Shown here: in pieces, positions 17,622 to 26,136 of the stretch
Layout: each line of letters begins with the position of its first letter
Position numbering within the stretch: position 1 is the stretch's first letter
Assembly: GCF_002836945.1 (NCBI RefSeq)
Contig: NZ_NIJM01000018.1
Coordinates: 1 to 64,000 of the forward strand
From: Shewanella chilikensis
Lineage (GTDB): Bacteria > Pseudomonadota > Gammaproteobacteria > Enterobacterales > Shewanellaceae
Direction of reading: 5' to 3'
Length of the DNA stretch: 64,000 nt
Program-made: the position numbers and the translations under genes
The notes under the pieces: generated by a model
Told to the model about the DNA's origin: nothing
Databases searched by the model: none
The model's input: only the letters and a program-made list of their open reading frames with translations

Positions 17622-18578
17622 ATGGGTACCTGGTGGTTGTGGAGCGGATTTCTGGTAATAGTACTGGGGATCCTTTGGATAGATCTTAAGTTTGTCGGCG
17701 GTGGCCACAGCCATAAAGTCTCTATCAAAGAAGCTGGGATCTGGACCCTGGTATGGATAAGTGTCGCCATGCTGTTTAACTTGGGAGTCTGGTTCTATCT
17801 GAAACAGACCGCAGGTCTCGAAGTCGCCAATCAACAAGGGCTGGAGTTTCTCACCGCCTACCTCATCGAAAAAGCCCTGGCCGTGGACAATGTGTTTGTC
17901 TGGCTGATGCTGTTTAGCTATTTCGCTATCCCCGCCGAACTGCAAAGACGGGTGCTGCTCTACGGGGTACTGGGCGCCATAGTGATGCGTACCGCCATGG
18001 TATTTGGCGGCACTTGGCTGATTAATCAGTTCCATTGGGTGCTGTATCTTTTCGGGGCCTTTTTGCTGTTTACCGGCGTCAAGATGCTGTTTACGAAGGA
18101 AGATAATGAAACCGATCTCTCCAACAACAAGCTGCTCGGCTGGCTCAGAAAACACCTGAGGGTGGTGAAAAATCTTCAAGGTGAGCATTTTGTGGTGCGT
18201 CGCCGCGGCATATTATTTGCCACGCCTCTGCTGCTGGCGTTGATCGCTGTGGAAATCAGCGACATCATCTTCGCTGTCGACAGTATCCCGGCCATCTTCG
18301 CGGTCACCACAGATCCCTTTATCGTACTGACGTCCAACATCTTCGCCATCATGGGCCTCAGGGCCATGTACTTTCTATTGGCGGGCGCCGCCGAACGTTT
18401 TGTACTGCTCAAATATGGCCTGGCACTGATCCTGATATTCATAGGTATCAAGATGCTTCTACTGGATATCTATCATCTGCCTATCATGCTGGCACTGGCG
18501 GTGATCGCAATTATTCTACTGGTCAGCATACTGGGTAGTTTGTGGCTGACCCGAAGTCAGCAAGCACCAAAGCAATAG
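17622..18578 (+). CDS. alx: TerC family membrane protein (Alx-like), probable Mn2+ exporter
   Basis: A 318-residue integral membrane protein with about nine helices. It begins [22 protein letters not shown] and holds conserved acidic membrane motifs: [12 protein letters not shown] (about residue 85) and [18 protein letters not shown] (about 207-225). The start is at 17622 with GGAG 8 bp upstream; an upstream in-frame start would run through the riboswitch and is rejected. In E. coli, alx is under the same riboswitch class and exports manganese. A hairpin terminator follows at 18624-18645. Confidence 0.9.
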   Translation: MGTWWLWSGFLVIVLGILWIDLKFVGGGHSHKVSIKEAGIWTLVWISVAMLFNLGVWFYLKQTAGLEVANQQGLEFLTAYLIEKALAVDNVFVWLMLFSYFAIPAELQRRVLLYGVLGAIVMRTAMVFGGTWLINQFHWVLYLFGAFLLFTGVKMLFTKEDNETDLSNNKLLGWLRKHLRVVKNLQGEHFVVRRRGILFATPLLLALIAVEISDIIFAVDSIPAIFAVTTDPFIVLTSNIFAIMGLRAMYFLLAGAAERFVLLKYGLALILIFIGIKMLLLDIYHLPIMLALAVIAIILLVSILGSLWLTRSQQAPKQ

Positions 18579-18623
18579 CTTATTTTTTCAGCTAACTGTG
18601 AGTCACTCAAGAGATATCAAAGC

Positions 18624-18645
18624 GCCGGACAAAATGTCCGGCTTT
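18624..18645 (+). terminator. Probable terminator of terC
   Basis: GCCGGAC-AAAAT-GTCCGGC followed by TTT. The 7-bp stem is perfect but the T-run is short. Confidence 0.6.
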
Positions 18646-18795
18646 CCCCAGCAGCAACTTACTCCACGACAACTCACCGCCTTATGATAATTAAATAGGA
18701 AATGAAAAAAATCGCCCAACGGGTCTGTTTGAATCACACCTGAAAACAATGAGAAAAACAGTGCATTGGTGTTTTTTTTGTCACCAATGCCAAAG

Positions 18796-18801
18796 TATAA
18801 T
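18796..18801 (+). promoter_or_regulatory. -10 element of the antiporter gene
   Basis: A consensus TATAAT lies 30 bp before the chosen start at 18832. A T-run occupies the -35 region. The element supports starting translation at 18832 and not at the upstream in-frame codon at 18766. Confidence 0.5.
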
Positions 18802-18831
18802 GCCGGTTTATCGCGACAACGGAAACCTGCC

Positions 18832-19926
18832 ATGCCAGCTTTTATCAAAGAAGAAATATCGCTGCTTATCGCCTTGGTCACCCTGCTGTTCTTTAAGACA
18901 GGTGGCGCCGAGTATCTGGCGGACGGCGCTCCCCTCGCCGTTTATATCCCGCTGTCGATATTGCTGCTTGTGGTAGTGATCTGGACCATTTTCGGAGTCG
19001 TGCGCCATTCAGATATTCTGGCGATTCGACTGGGCGATCCCTATGGGACCCTGATCCTCACCCTGTCGGTGATCTCACTGGAAGTGGTGATGATCTCCTC
19101 TGTGATGCTGACTGGTGACTCCAACCCAACCTTGGCCCGAGACACCATGTTTGCCGTGGTGATGATCATCTCTACCGGCCTGGTGGGGCTGACGCTGCTG
19201 CTGGGCGGTTGGCGTTATCATACCCAGCAATTCAACCTCGACGGGGTAAAATCCTACCTGGTCGCCATTATCCCGCTGGCCCTGGTGTGTCTGGTGCTGC
19301 CCAATTTTACCGAAGGCGGCAGCATAGGCGGCTTATCGGTTTCCATGTCCTGGATGCTTGGCTTGGTGTCGATAATGCTCTACGGCATCTTCCTGATGAT
19401 CCAAACCAAGAGCCATAGCCATTTCTTTGTCGACGCCGATCACCTGGATGATGAGCACCATCATCATGCCTCCAGCCACTCCAACCTCTACCACGGAGTG
19501 CTGTTGCTCATCTGCCTGCTGACCGTGATGCTACTGGCCAAGACCCTGGCCATGCCCATCAACTACAGCATTACCACTCTGGGCGCACCGGCGAGCCTGG
19601 GGGGCTTCCTGGTAGCCTGTATTATTCTGGCGCCGGAAGCCGTGGGAGCAATAAAAGCCGCGCTCAACAATCAGTTGCAAAGAGCGATGAATCTCTATTT
19701 TGGATCTGTACTGGCCACCATAGCCCTGACCGTACCTGCGGTACTTCTGGTGGGCAGTATTGCCGGTGAAGAGGTCAGACTGGGGCTCAGTCCCGCAGAT
19801 ATGGTACTGCTGGTGACCACGCTTATGGTTTGTAAGGTGAGTTTCAGCAGTGGCCGCACCCATGCACTGCACGGGGCGACTCACCTGGTGTTGTTTGTGG
19901 TCTATCTGTTCTTGATGTTTGAATAA
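18832..19926 (+). CDS. chaA: Ca2+/H+ antiporter family protein (ChaA-like)
   Basis: A 364-residue cation/proton antiporter of the CaCA superfamily. It has two homologous sets of about five helices, each with an acidic alpha-repeat motif: TLSVISLEVVMISSVM (about residues 78-95) and CIILAPEAVGAIKAA (about 262-278). A cytoplasmic loop at about 195-222 is rich in His and Asp (HLDDEHHHHASSH) and probably binds metal. Length matches E. coli ChaA (366). Whether it moves Ca2+, Na+ or K+ cannot be told. It sits directly downstream of the Mn-riboswitch/terC unit. Confidence 0.85.
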   Translation: MPAFIKEEISLLIALVTLLFFKTGGAEYLADGAPLAVYIPLSILLLVVVIWTIFGVVRHSDILAIRLGDPYGTLILTLSVISLEVVMISSVMLTGDSNPTLARDTMFAVVMIISTGLVGLTLLLGGWRYHTQQFNLDGVKSYLVAIIPLALVCLVLPNFTEGGSIGGLSVSMSWMLGLVSIMLYGIFLMIQTKSHSHFFVDADHLDDEHHHHASSHSNLYHGVLLLICLLTVMLLAKTLAMPINYSITTLGAPASLGGFLVACIILAPEAVGAIKAALNNQLQRAMNLYFGSVLATIALTVPAVLLVGSIAGEEVRLGLSPADMVLLVTTLMVCKVSFSSGRTHALHGATHLVLFVVYLFLMFE

Positions 19927-20460
19927 TCATTCGCGGATGTTGGCCATGAAAAACACATCCACATATTCGCCATCACGGAAGGCATAGTCCCGCGCCTCGC
20001 CCTCAATCACAAAGCCATGGCGTTTGTAGAGCGCTATGGCGGCGTGATTGTCGGTATAAACCGTCAGCTCTAGGCGTCTCACCGCCAACCAGTTATGGGC
20101 CAAATCCACAGCGGCTGCCAGCAGCGTAGAACCCACGCCGATACCGCGGCACTCTTCACTCACCGCCATCCCCAGATCGGCCACATGCTTACGTCTGGGG
20201 TTGGTTTGTACCTGTAAGGAGAGTTGACCGGCCACCTCCCCTTGCCACTCTGCGACCAGTGAATAATAACCATCCGGCAGTTCGCCCAGACGCTTATACC
20301 ACTTTTCGAGTGACGGAAAGGGCTGCTGCAAGGTGCCGGCATAACAGCTGGGCTGAGTAAAGAGCGCCCGTATTGCCGGAATATCCGTGTGCTCGCTGTG
20401 GCGCACCACAACCTCTTGTTGTGACTGACTCACCTTGGGTTCAAACTCTGTTACCTGCAC
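19927..20460 (-). CDS. aaaT: GNAT acetyltransferase, AaaT/YhhY-like
   Basis: A 177-residue GNAT enzyme closely resembling E. coli YhhY (AaaT), which acetylates amino acids such as Phe and Met. Shared segments include NPRRKHVADLGMAV, the acetyl-CoA loop RGIGVGSTLL (about residues 110-120), ELTVYTDNHAAIALYKRHGF (about 136-155) and the terminal DGEYVDVFFM. The stop codon meets that of the antiporter gene tail to tail. The gene ends 13 bp after gcdH starts its own reading on the same strand upstream, so it may be co-transcribed with gcdH. Confidence 0.82.
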   Translation of the reverse strand: MQVTEFEPKVSQSQQEVVVRHSEHTDIPAIRALFTQPSCYAGTLQQPFPSLEKWYKRLGELPDGYYSLVAEWQGEVAGQLSLQVQTNPRRKHVADLGMAVSEECRGIGVGSTLLAAAVDLAHNWLAVRRLELTVYTDNHAAIALYKRHGFVIEGEARDYAFRDGEYVDVFFMANIRE

Positions 20461-20473
20461 TCTGTTATTCTCC

Positions 20474-21649
20474 TTAACTAAAAGCCGCCAAGCCTGTCTG
20501 GGCCCGTCCCAGGATCAAGGCATGAATATCATGGGTCCCCTCATAGGTATTGACCGCTTCCAGGTTCATCAGATGCCGGATGACATGAAACTCATCACTA
20601 ATACCATTACCACCGTGAATGTCCCTGGCCTGGCGGGCGATCTCCAGCGCCTTGCCGCAGGAGTTACGCTTGATTAGCGAGATAGCCTCGATAGCCAAAC
20701 TGCCCTGATCCAGCAAACGACCGGCCTGCAAGCAGGCAAACAGCGCCGTGGTGATCTCTGTCTGCATGTCCACCAGCTTTTTCTGGATCAGTTGATTGGC
20801 CGCCAGCGGCCTGCCAAACTGGACTCGGTCCAGACTATATTGCCGCGCGGCATGCCAGCAAAACTCGGCCGCGCCCAACGCGCCCCAGGCGATGCCGTAT
20901 CTGGCCTTGTTGAGACAACCAAAGGGTCCCTTGAGCCCCTCGACGTTGGGCAGCAAGGCCTCGACACCCACTTCAACCCCGTCCAGCACGATTTCGCCGG
21001 TTATCGAGGCTCTGAGAGAGAACTTGCCCTCTATCTTGGGCGCCGACAACCCAAGAGTGCCCTTTTCCACTAAAAAGCCGCGGATAACCCCATCCAGCTT
21101 GGCCCAAACCAGGAACAGATCAGCGATGGGAGAGTTGGTGATCCACATCTTGTTGCCATGGAGCCGATACCCTCCCGGGATGGCTTCGGCGCGAGTCTTC
21201 ATGCCGCCGGGATCTGACCCCACATCCGGCTCGGTCAGGCCAAAACAGCCAATCAGCTCTCCCCGTGCCAACCTTGGCAGGTATTTCTGTTTCTGCTCTT
21301 CACTGCCATAGGCAAAAATCGGATGCATCACCAAAGAGGACTGCACACTCATGGCCGAACGATAACCACTGTCGACCCGCTCTATCTCCCGGGCAATCAG
21401 GCCATAGCTGACATAGTTGACCCCGGCGCCGCCATATTCAGTCGGCAGAGTCGCCCCGAGTAACCCCAGAGCACCAAGCTCTGTCATGATCTCGGGATCA
21501 AAGTATTGCTCGCGATTTGCCTGCAGGATCCTGGGTTGCAACTTGCTTTGGGCATATTCATGCACAGTGTCACGGATCATCCTTTCTTCCGGCTGCAACA
21601 GACTGTCAAACTGCAAGGGATCTTGCCAATCGAAGGGATTACGGGCCAT
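20474..21649 (-). CDS. gcdH: Glutaryl-CoA dehydrogenase
   Basis: A 391-residue FAD acyl-CoA dehydrogenase that converts glutaryl-CoA to crotonyl-CoA and CO2 in lysine, tryptophan and glutarate breakdown. The C-terminal segment [17 protein letters not shown] (about residues 362-378) is characteristic and holds the catalytic Glu. [13 protein letters not shown] (about 137-149) is the flavin/substrate signature. No electron-transfer flavoprotein or CaiB-like CoA transferase gene is adjacent in this window. Confidence 0.92.
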   Translation of the reverse strand: MARNPFDWQDPLQFDSLLQPEERMIRDTVHEYAQSKLQPRILQANREQYFDPEIMTELGALGLLGATLPTEYGGAGVNYVSYGLIAREIERVDSGYRSAMSVQSSLVMHPIFAYGSEEQKQKYLPRLARGELIGCFGLTEPDVGSDPGGMKTRAEAIPGGYRLHGNKMWITNSPIADLFLVWAKLDGVIRGFLVEKGTLGLSAPKIEGKFSLRASITGEIVLDGVEVGVEALLPNVEGLKGPFGCLNKARYGIAWGALGAAEFCWHAARQYSLDRVQFGRPLAANQLIQKKLVDMQTEITTALFACLQAGRLLDQGSLAIEAISLIKRNSCGKALEIARQARDIHGGNGISDEFHVIRHLMNLEAVNTYEGTHDIHALILGRAQTGLAAFS

Positions 21650-21852
21650 AGCTTTGTCCTTTTTTTCAGCTGATTTTCATCATGCTACCTCAGTCCCGGA
21701 TTTCTGCCCAGCGCTGAAACCTCCGCCAAACAAAGATTACGTCTGTATCAAATTGCTACTTTCATGAAAGAAATCTCTGAATTTGCGCCGGACAAATGTT
21801 AGTCTTCAGCACTATTCTTAGTCATAGCTTTTAGTAATATTTTCGGTATTCA

Positions 21853-22725
21853 ATGTCTGTACGGCTCTGCTTATTCATAATCGGCCTCTTGTCTCTCAAT
21901 GCCTGGGCGCATCCCTATTGCAAAGAGACAGAATGCATCCCTACTGATAAATGGGATCTTGGACTGGCCTTGGGTTACGGTCAAAAAACCAACCCCTTAC
22001 GCCAGCAGGACGATATTCCTCTCTATGTCATTCCCAGTATTGCCTACTATGGTGAAAACTGGTTTTTTGACAATGGTAATCTGGGACTGACCCTGGCAGA
22101 GTCGGAGAACTACACCATTAATCTGGTGACGGCTTACAGCAGAGAGCGGGCTTTTTTCTATCGCTGGGATCCCAGCAATGTGTTTACTTTCGGTGGCAGC
22201 TCTCAGATGTCCAAGGCCACCGAGAGTCGCGCGGCACCCATGATGTTAATGCAAGCCAATGAACCACCAAAAGTATTTAATGAATTGGAAGACAGACACT
22301 TTACATTTCTTGGCGGAGCCGAGGCTTTTTTTTACACTCAATACGGTATACTGAATCTTTCGCTTACTCATGATATGTTCAATGTTCACCAGGGCACTGA
22401 GGCCAAAGCCAGGTGGTTGTATCATCTGAATTTGGAACGCTGGAAACTTGAGTTCGCCCTGAATATAGAGTGGAAGAGTAAAGAAATAGTCGATTATTAC
22501 TTTGGCGTAAGACCAAGCGAGAATGCCTATTGGAGTCAGGCTTACCAGGGGAGTTCAGGCTTTAACCGCGGGCTGGAGTTTACCGGCCGTTATAGCCTCA
22601 ACGAGGACTGGGATCTTGTATTGGGACTGCGTTATACCAAACTTGCCGATGAAATAGCCAAGAGCCCTCTGCTGGATGAAGATGATGTCAGGGCTTTTTT
22701 CATTGGTGCTGCCTATAGGTTTTAA
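21853..22725 (+). CDS. MipA/OmpV family outer-membrane protein
   Basis: A 290-residue outer-membrane barrel. A signal peptide (cut near NAWA-HPYC, residue 18) is followed by alternating beta strands, ending in AYRF with a terminal Phe typical of barrels. Features of MipA/OmpV include LGLALGYGQKTNPL and the DIPLYVIPSIAYYG segment. MipA was linked to murein-complex scaffolding in E. coli; OmpV-like members are porins. The next gene starts 5 bp after its stop, placing it first in an operon with a DUF3019 protein and a two-component system. Confidence 0.85.
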   Translation: MSVRLCLFIIGLLSLNAWAHPYCKETECIPTDKWDLGLALGYGQKTNPLRQQDDIPLYVIPSIAYYGENWFFDNGNLGLTLAESENYTINLVTAYSRERAFFYRWDPSNVFTFGGSSQMSKATESRAAPMMLMQANEPPKVFNELEDRHFTFLGGAEAFFYTQYGILNLSLTHDMFNVHQGTEAKARWLYHLNLERWKLEFALNIEWKSKEIVDYYFGVRPSENAYWSQAYQGSSGFNRGLEFTGRYSLNEDWDLVLGLRYTKLADEIAKSPLLDEDDVRAFFIGAAYRF

Positions 22726-22730
22726 ACAAG

Positions 22731-23150
22731 GTGCGCATAGCAAACAGCTGGCGTTGGCTGTTCCTGCTGCTGATGTTGTCAATGATATTTGCAACCAAGG
22801 TGCAGGCTGACCCAGATAATAACAATCAAGAAATCAAGCTGGCTATCACACCTCAGCTCTGCATTCTCAAGAGTGAAGAGGACACCTGTTCGCTTGACGT
22901 CAGTTTAAGCTGGACAAATACAAATGGTGCGGTTTGTATCCTTTCTGATTATGAAGGGTTACAACGTTGGTGCAGTGAAACTGAAGATGTGCACAGCCTC
23001 ACATTCCGGCTTACAACCAGTGAGGACATTCATTTTGTCATGGTAGATAAAGACACATGGCAAACCTTAGCCGGCGTTTACTTTAGAACGACCCCCGTAT
23101 CTGACACCAATGTCAGGCGCAGATATCGCAACCCTTGGAGTTTATTCTGA
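22731..23150 (+). CDS. DUF3019 domain periplasmic protein
   Basis: A 139-residue secreted protein of the DUF3019 family, with a signal peptide (about 1-25, NSWRWLFLLLMLSMIFATKVQA). Four cysteines (LCILKSEEDTC, VCIL, WCSE) suggest two disulfides in a small immunoglobulin-like fold. It starts at GTG 22731, 5 bp after the MipA gene. Its stop TGA overlaps the regulator's ATG by one base, so it is coupled to the two-component genes. Function unknown; a periplasmic sensor or accessory partner of the kinase is inference. Confidence 0.78.
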   Translation: MRIANSWRWLFLLLMLSMIFATKVQADPDNNNQEIKLAITPQLCILKSEEDTCSLDVSLSWTNTNGAVCILSDYEGLQRWCSETEDVHSLTFRLTTSEDIHFVMVDKDTWQTLAGVYFRTTPVSDTNVRRRYRNPWSLF

Positions 23151-23863
23151 TGACCTCAGCTCAATCGACTCACCGAGTTTTATTGGTAGAAGACGACATT
23201 CGTCTGGCCAACCTTATTGTGGATTATCTCAAGTCCCATGGCATGCATGTAGAAGTTGAGCGCCGCGGAGACACAGTACTGACCAGACTACTCAACTACA
23301 AGCCGGACATTATCCTGCTGGACATCATGTTGCCGGGCATGGATGGATTATCACTTTGCGAAAAACTACCGGATTACTTTGCCGGCCCGATCCTGCTGAT
23401 GAGCGCGCTTGGCTCCAATGAAGATCAGATCAAAGGCCTGGAACTGGGCGCCGATGACTATGTGGTAAAACCGGTTGACCCGGCGCTCCTGGTCGCACGG
23501 ATCAACAATCTGTTGAGACGTCATACCAAGCCACCTATGGCCGAATCCCACTGCCTGAGTTTTGGTAAGCTGAGCATAGATCCTCACACTCAGGCAATTC
23601 GTTTAGGCGAGAAAGAGGTGGATCTCACCAGTCACGAATTTGAACTCCTGTGGCTGCTGGCATCCCAGGCCGGCCAAGTACTGAGCCGCCAATATATCTA
23701 TCAGTGCCTGCTCAATATCGACTTCGACGGTAAGGATCGCAAGATAGACGTACGTATCTCCCGCCTGCGCAAGAAGCTGGGCGATAACATAGAAACGCCA
23801 TTCAGGATTAAAACGGTTTGGGGCCAGGGATATCTATTTGCCCCCGAAGCTTGGAACAGCTAA
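23150..23863 (+). CDS. OmpR-family response regulator (RstA-like)
   Basis: A 237-residue regulator. The receiver domain (residues 8-122) has phospho-acceptor D58 in LLDIMLPG and the acidic pair near residue 17 (VEDD). A winged-helix DNA-binding domain (about 138-235) ends in DVRISRLRKKLGD...IKTVWGQGYLF. It resembles RstA among OmpR-type regulators. The start at 23150 overlaps the preceding stop (TGATG). It controls the block together with the adjacent kinase; targets are unknown, and the upstream mipA-like gene is the obvious candidate. Confidence 0.9.
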   Translation: MTSAQSTHRVLLVEDDIRLANLIVDYLKSHGMHVEVERRGDTVLTRLLNYKPDIILLDIMLPGMDGLSLCEKLPDYFAGPILLMSALGSNEDQIKGLELGADDYVVKPVDPALLVARINNLLRRHTKPPMAESHCLSFGKLSIDPHTQAIRLGEKEVDLTSHEFELLWLLASQAGQVLSRQYIYQCLLNIDFDGKDRKIDVRISRLRKKLGDNIETPFRIKTVWGQGYLFAPEAWNS

Positions 23864-23882
23864 TCCCCAAATAGGTTACCGC

Positions 23883-25160
23883 GTGAAACGCCTCTTCATC
23901 AGTTTGTATCTACTGATCAGCCTGAGCTTTCTCGGGCTGGGATGGACCCTAGACGCCCTTTGGCAGCAACACGATGACGAGGCGGAACTATTGGCCGATG
24001 CGCCGCTTATGGCCATGGCTGCCATCTTGAAGCCCATGAGCCCAGAACAGCGGCAACAGGCGATCGCTGCCGCCAATGTCAATGCCACCTATCCATTGCG
24101 TCTGTTCAGTGCCGACAAGATCACCCTGGCCGATGATGGCGAGTTGGCTCCCGGTGAAGTCTTCACTACCCTGACCAACTCAGGTAGACAGATGCAGTTT
24201 ATCCGCCTGGACCAACAGGTGCTAATGACAGGCCCGATAGACACAGATCCCAGAGCCAGACTACGTGGCCTATTCACCCTGTTTTTCTATCTGTCGCTGG
24301 CCGGTGTGGCCTTGGTTTGGGTCTGGCCGCTATCGAGAGACCTCAAGGTGCTCAAACAAGCAACCGAAGCCCTCGGACAAGCCAAATGGGATACCCGTAT
24401 CAAGCTGTCACCCCGCTCTCAGGTAAAACCCCTGGCACAAACCTTCAATGAGATGGCGCGGCATATCGGTGCTCTTATCGACAACCAACGCCACCTGGCC
24501 AATGCCGTCTCCCACGAGATCCGCACGCCGCTGGCCAGGCTCAAGTTTGCCCTGGCGCTGATCCCCAACTATTGCCGTGAAGGCGCCGATGAAACCGCCA
24601 GAGCCGACTTTATTGCCGGCATGACAGAAGATGTCAAAGAGATGGAATCCTTGCTGCAGGAGATGCTCACCTACGCCAGCCTGGAGTCGGCCCAAACAGG
24701 GCTGAGGCAGGAGAGCTGCGATCTCAGCGCCCTCTGCCGTCAAGTGATAGATAGACTGCAGAGCCTGAGCCCGATTCCGATAACCCTGGATAGCTCCGTC
24801 GCCAAACTACTCTTCACCTGTGAACCGGCCCTGATTGAAAGAGCACTGCAAAACCTGCTCACCAATGCCCAGCGCTTTGCCGAAAGCCAAATTCTAGTAA
24901 CCCTAAGTGATGAAAAAGACAGAGTGACTATCGAGGTTAAAGACGATGGTGAGGGGATCCCCGAAGAGGAACAACGCAAGATATTCGAACCCTTTGTTCG
25001 CAGCGACACCTCACGCAACAACAATAAAGGCTTTGGGCTGGGACTGGCAATAATCAAGCGTATAGCCGAACGCCATCATGGGGAAATCCTGCTGTTCAGC
25101 CGCCCCGGGGAAACCCGTTTTTGCATAAGCCTGCCCAAGCGAGAACTCAATCGAGACTGA
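23883..25160 (+). CDS. Sensor histidine kinase (RstB-like)
   Basis: A 425-residue membrane kinase. Helix 1 (about 5-25), a periplasmic domain (about 26-132), helix 2 (about 135-158), HAMP linker, HisKA with phospho-acceptor H211 (VSHEIRTPLARL), then HATPase with N-box NLLTNAQRF, G1 DDGEGIPEE and G2 GFGLGLAI. It starts at GTG 23883, 19 bp after the regulator stop; an earlier in-frame ATG at 23838 lies inside the regulator gene and is rejected. Its 3' end overlaps the convergent DUF1289 gene by 14 bp. Confidence 0.9.
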   Translation: MKRLFISLYLLISLSFLGLGWTLDALWQQHDDEAELLADAPLMAMAAILKPMSPEQRQQAIAAANVNATYPLRLFSADKITLADDGELAPGEVFTTLTNSGRQMQFIRLDQQVLMTGPIDTDPRARLRGLFTLFFYLSLAGVALVWVWPLSRDLKVLKQATEALGQAKWDTRIKLSPRSQVKPLAQTFNEMARHIGALIDNQRHLANAVSHEIRTPLARLKFALALIPNYCREGADETARADFIAGMTEDVKEMESLLQEMLTYASLESAQTGLRQESCDLSALCRQVIDRLQSLSPIPITLDSSVAKLLFTCEPALIERALQNLLTNAQRFAESQILVTLSDEKDRVTIEVKDDGEGIPEEEQRKIFEPFVRSDTSRNNNKGFGLGLAIIKRIAERHHGEILLFSRPGETRFCISLPKRELNRD

Positions 25161-25458
25161 AATCACTGAAATCCAGAGATTCGTCTTCGTCGCCTTTGGC
25201 ATCAAAGTCCAGGCTGTGATTCAACTGCAGCTCTTCCACCTTTAGCTGCTCCCTGCGAGCCTTTATCTGCGCCAGTTGCCAACGCCTTTTACGCGCCTTG
25301 CAAAGGCGAATAACATCCAACTTGCGGGCGTTGGAGAAGTTGAGCCAATCGAACCTCTCTTCGCGGTTCCGAAAACAACCTTTGCAATAGCCCTTGGCAT
25401 CTGTCTGGCAGACACCGATACAGGGGCTGGGGATATCAAAAAAGACCAGTTGTTCCAT
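25147..25458 (-). CDS. DUF1289 domain protein
   Basis: A 103-residue small protein with an N-terminal DUF1289 domain: PSPCIGVCQTDAKGYCKGCFRN (about residues 9-30) holds four regularly spaced Cys that may bind a metal or Fe-S centre. The basic segment KARKRRWQLAQIKARR and an acidic tail (DEDESLDFSDFSLD) follow. E. coli YdhL is a short relative. Function is unknown. It overlaps the convergent kinase gene by 14 bp. Confidence 0.8.
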   Translation of the reverse strand: MEQLVFFDIPSPCIGVCQTDAKGYCKGCFRNREERFDWLNFSNARKLDVIRLCKARKRRWQLAQIKARREQLKVEELQLNHSLDFDAKGDEDESLDFSDFSLD

Positions 25459-25608
25459 AGGGGCGTAAATGCAGGCTCTCTCTGACGGCTGAACCTTAGG
25501 TATATCATCTCATTCTTAAAAAGGCGATTTTTTATCCACACCTTGCACAGACGGCCGCTTTGGCACAAAGTCACAGGGTAAGGTATATCCTTTCACGGAG
25601 GACAAGCG

Positions 25609-26136
25609 ATGAAATTCAGGACACTCTTGCTGCTGTTACCCCTACTGCTGACAGCCTGCGCCCAGCAGCCGAAACAAGACTACGACCCAGGATACAGCTT
25701 CGCCAAGCTACAAAAGTTCACCCCGCTGCCGATTTCCAGCAGTGATGATCCCCTGAGCGCCGAGCGGATCAATCAGGCGATTATCGACACGCTGAAAAGC
25801 AAACAATTTATCGAAGTCAAAGAGTCAGCAGACTTCAAGGTTTCCTTTGCCTTTCGCACTACAGATAAGCCGAAAGATTCAGGCCTCTCCATCGGCCTTG
25901 GCAGCGGCACCTGGGGATCTGGCGGCGGCATAGGTGTGGGCACAAGTGTGGGTGTGCCTCTGGGAGCCGATGTCAAACTCCAAACCATACAAATCGATAT
26001 CATAGAAGCGAGCAGCAACCGCCTCATCTGGCGCGGCAGCGATCAGTTCAGCTTCAGCGATGGCGGCGAAGGTAAGGCTCAGGCAACCCGGGAAACCGTG
26101 ATGCGGATCCTGAGCCAGTTTCCGCCTCAACCGTGA
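25609..26136 (+). CDS. DUF4136 domain lipoprotein
   Basis: A 175-residue lipoprotein. The signal peptide ends in the lipobox LLTAC, with Cys17 as the lipidated residue, and no Asp follows at +2, which favours the outer membrane. The DUF4136 domain covers nearly all the mature part, with a Gly-rich centre (LGSGTWGSGGGIGVGTS). The AGGACAAGCG ribosome region precedes the ATG. The last 10 bp overlap the convergent AAA ATPase gene. Function unknown. Confidence 0.82.
   Translation: MKFRTLLLLLPLLLTACAQQPKQDYDPGYSFAKLQKFTPLPISSSDDPLSAERINQAIIDTLKSKQFIEVKESADFKVSFAFRTTDKPKDSGLSIGLGSGTWGSGGGIGVGTSVGVPLGADVKLQTIQIDIIEASSNRLIWRGSDQFSFSDGGEGKAQATRETVMRILSQFPPQP

Noticed and set aside
18766..18831. Upstream start for the ChaA-like gene
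   Set aside because: It would place the start upstream of a consensus TATAAT; the shorter form from 18832 matches the family length.
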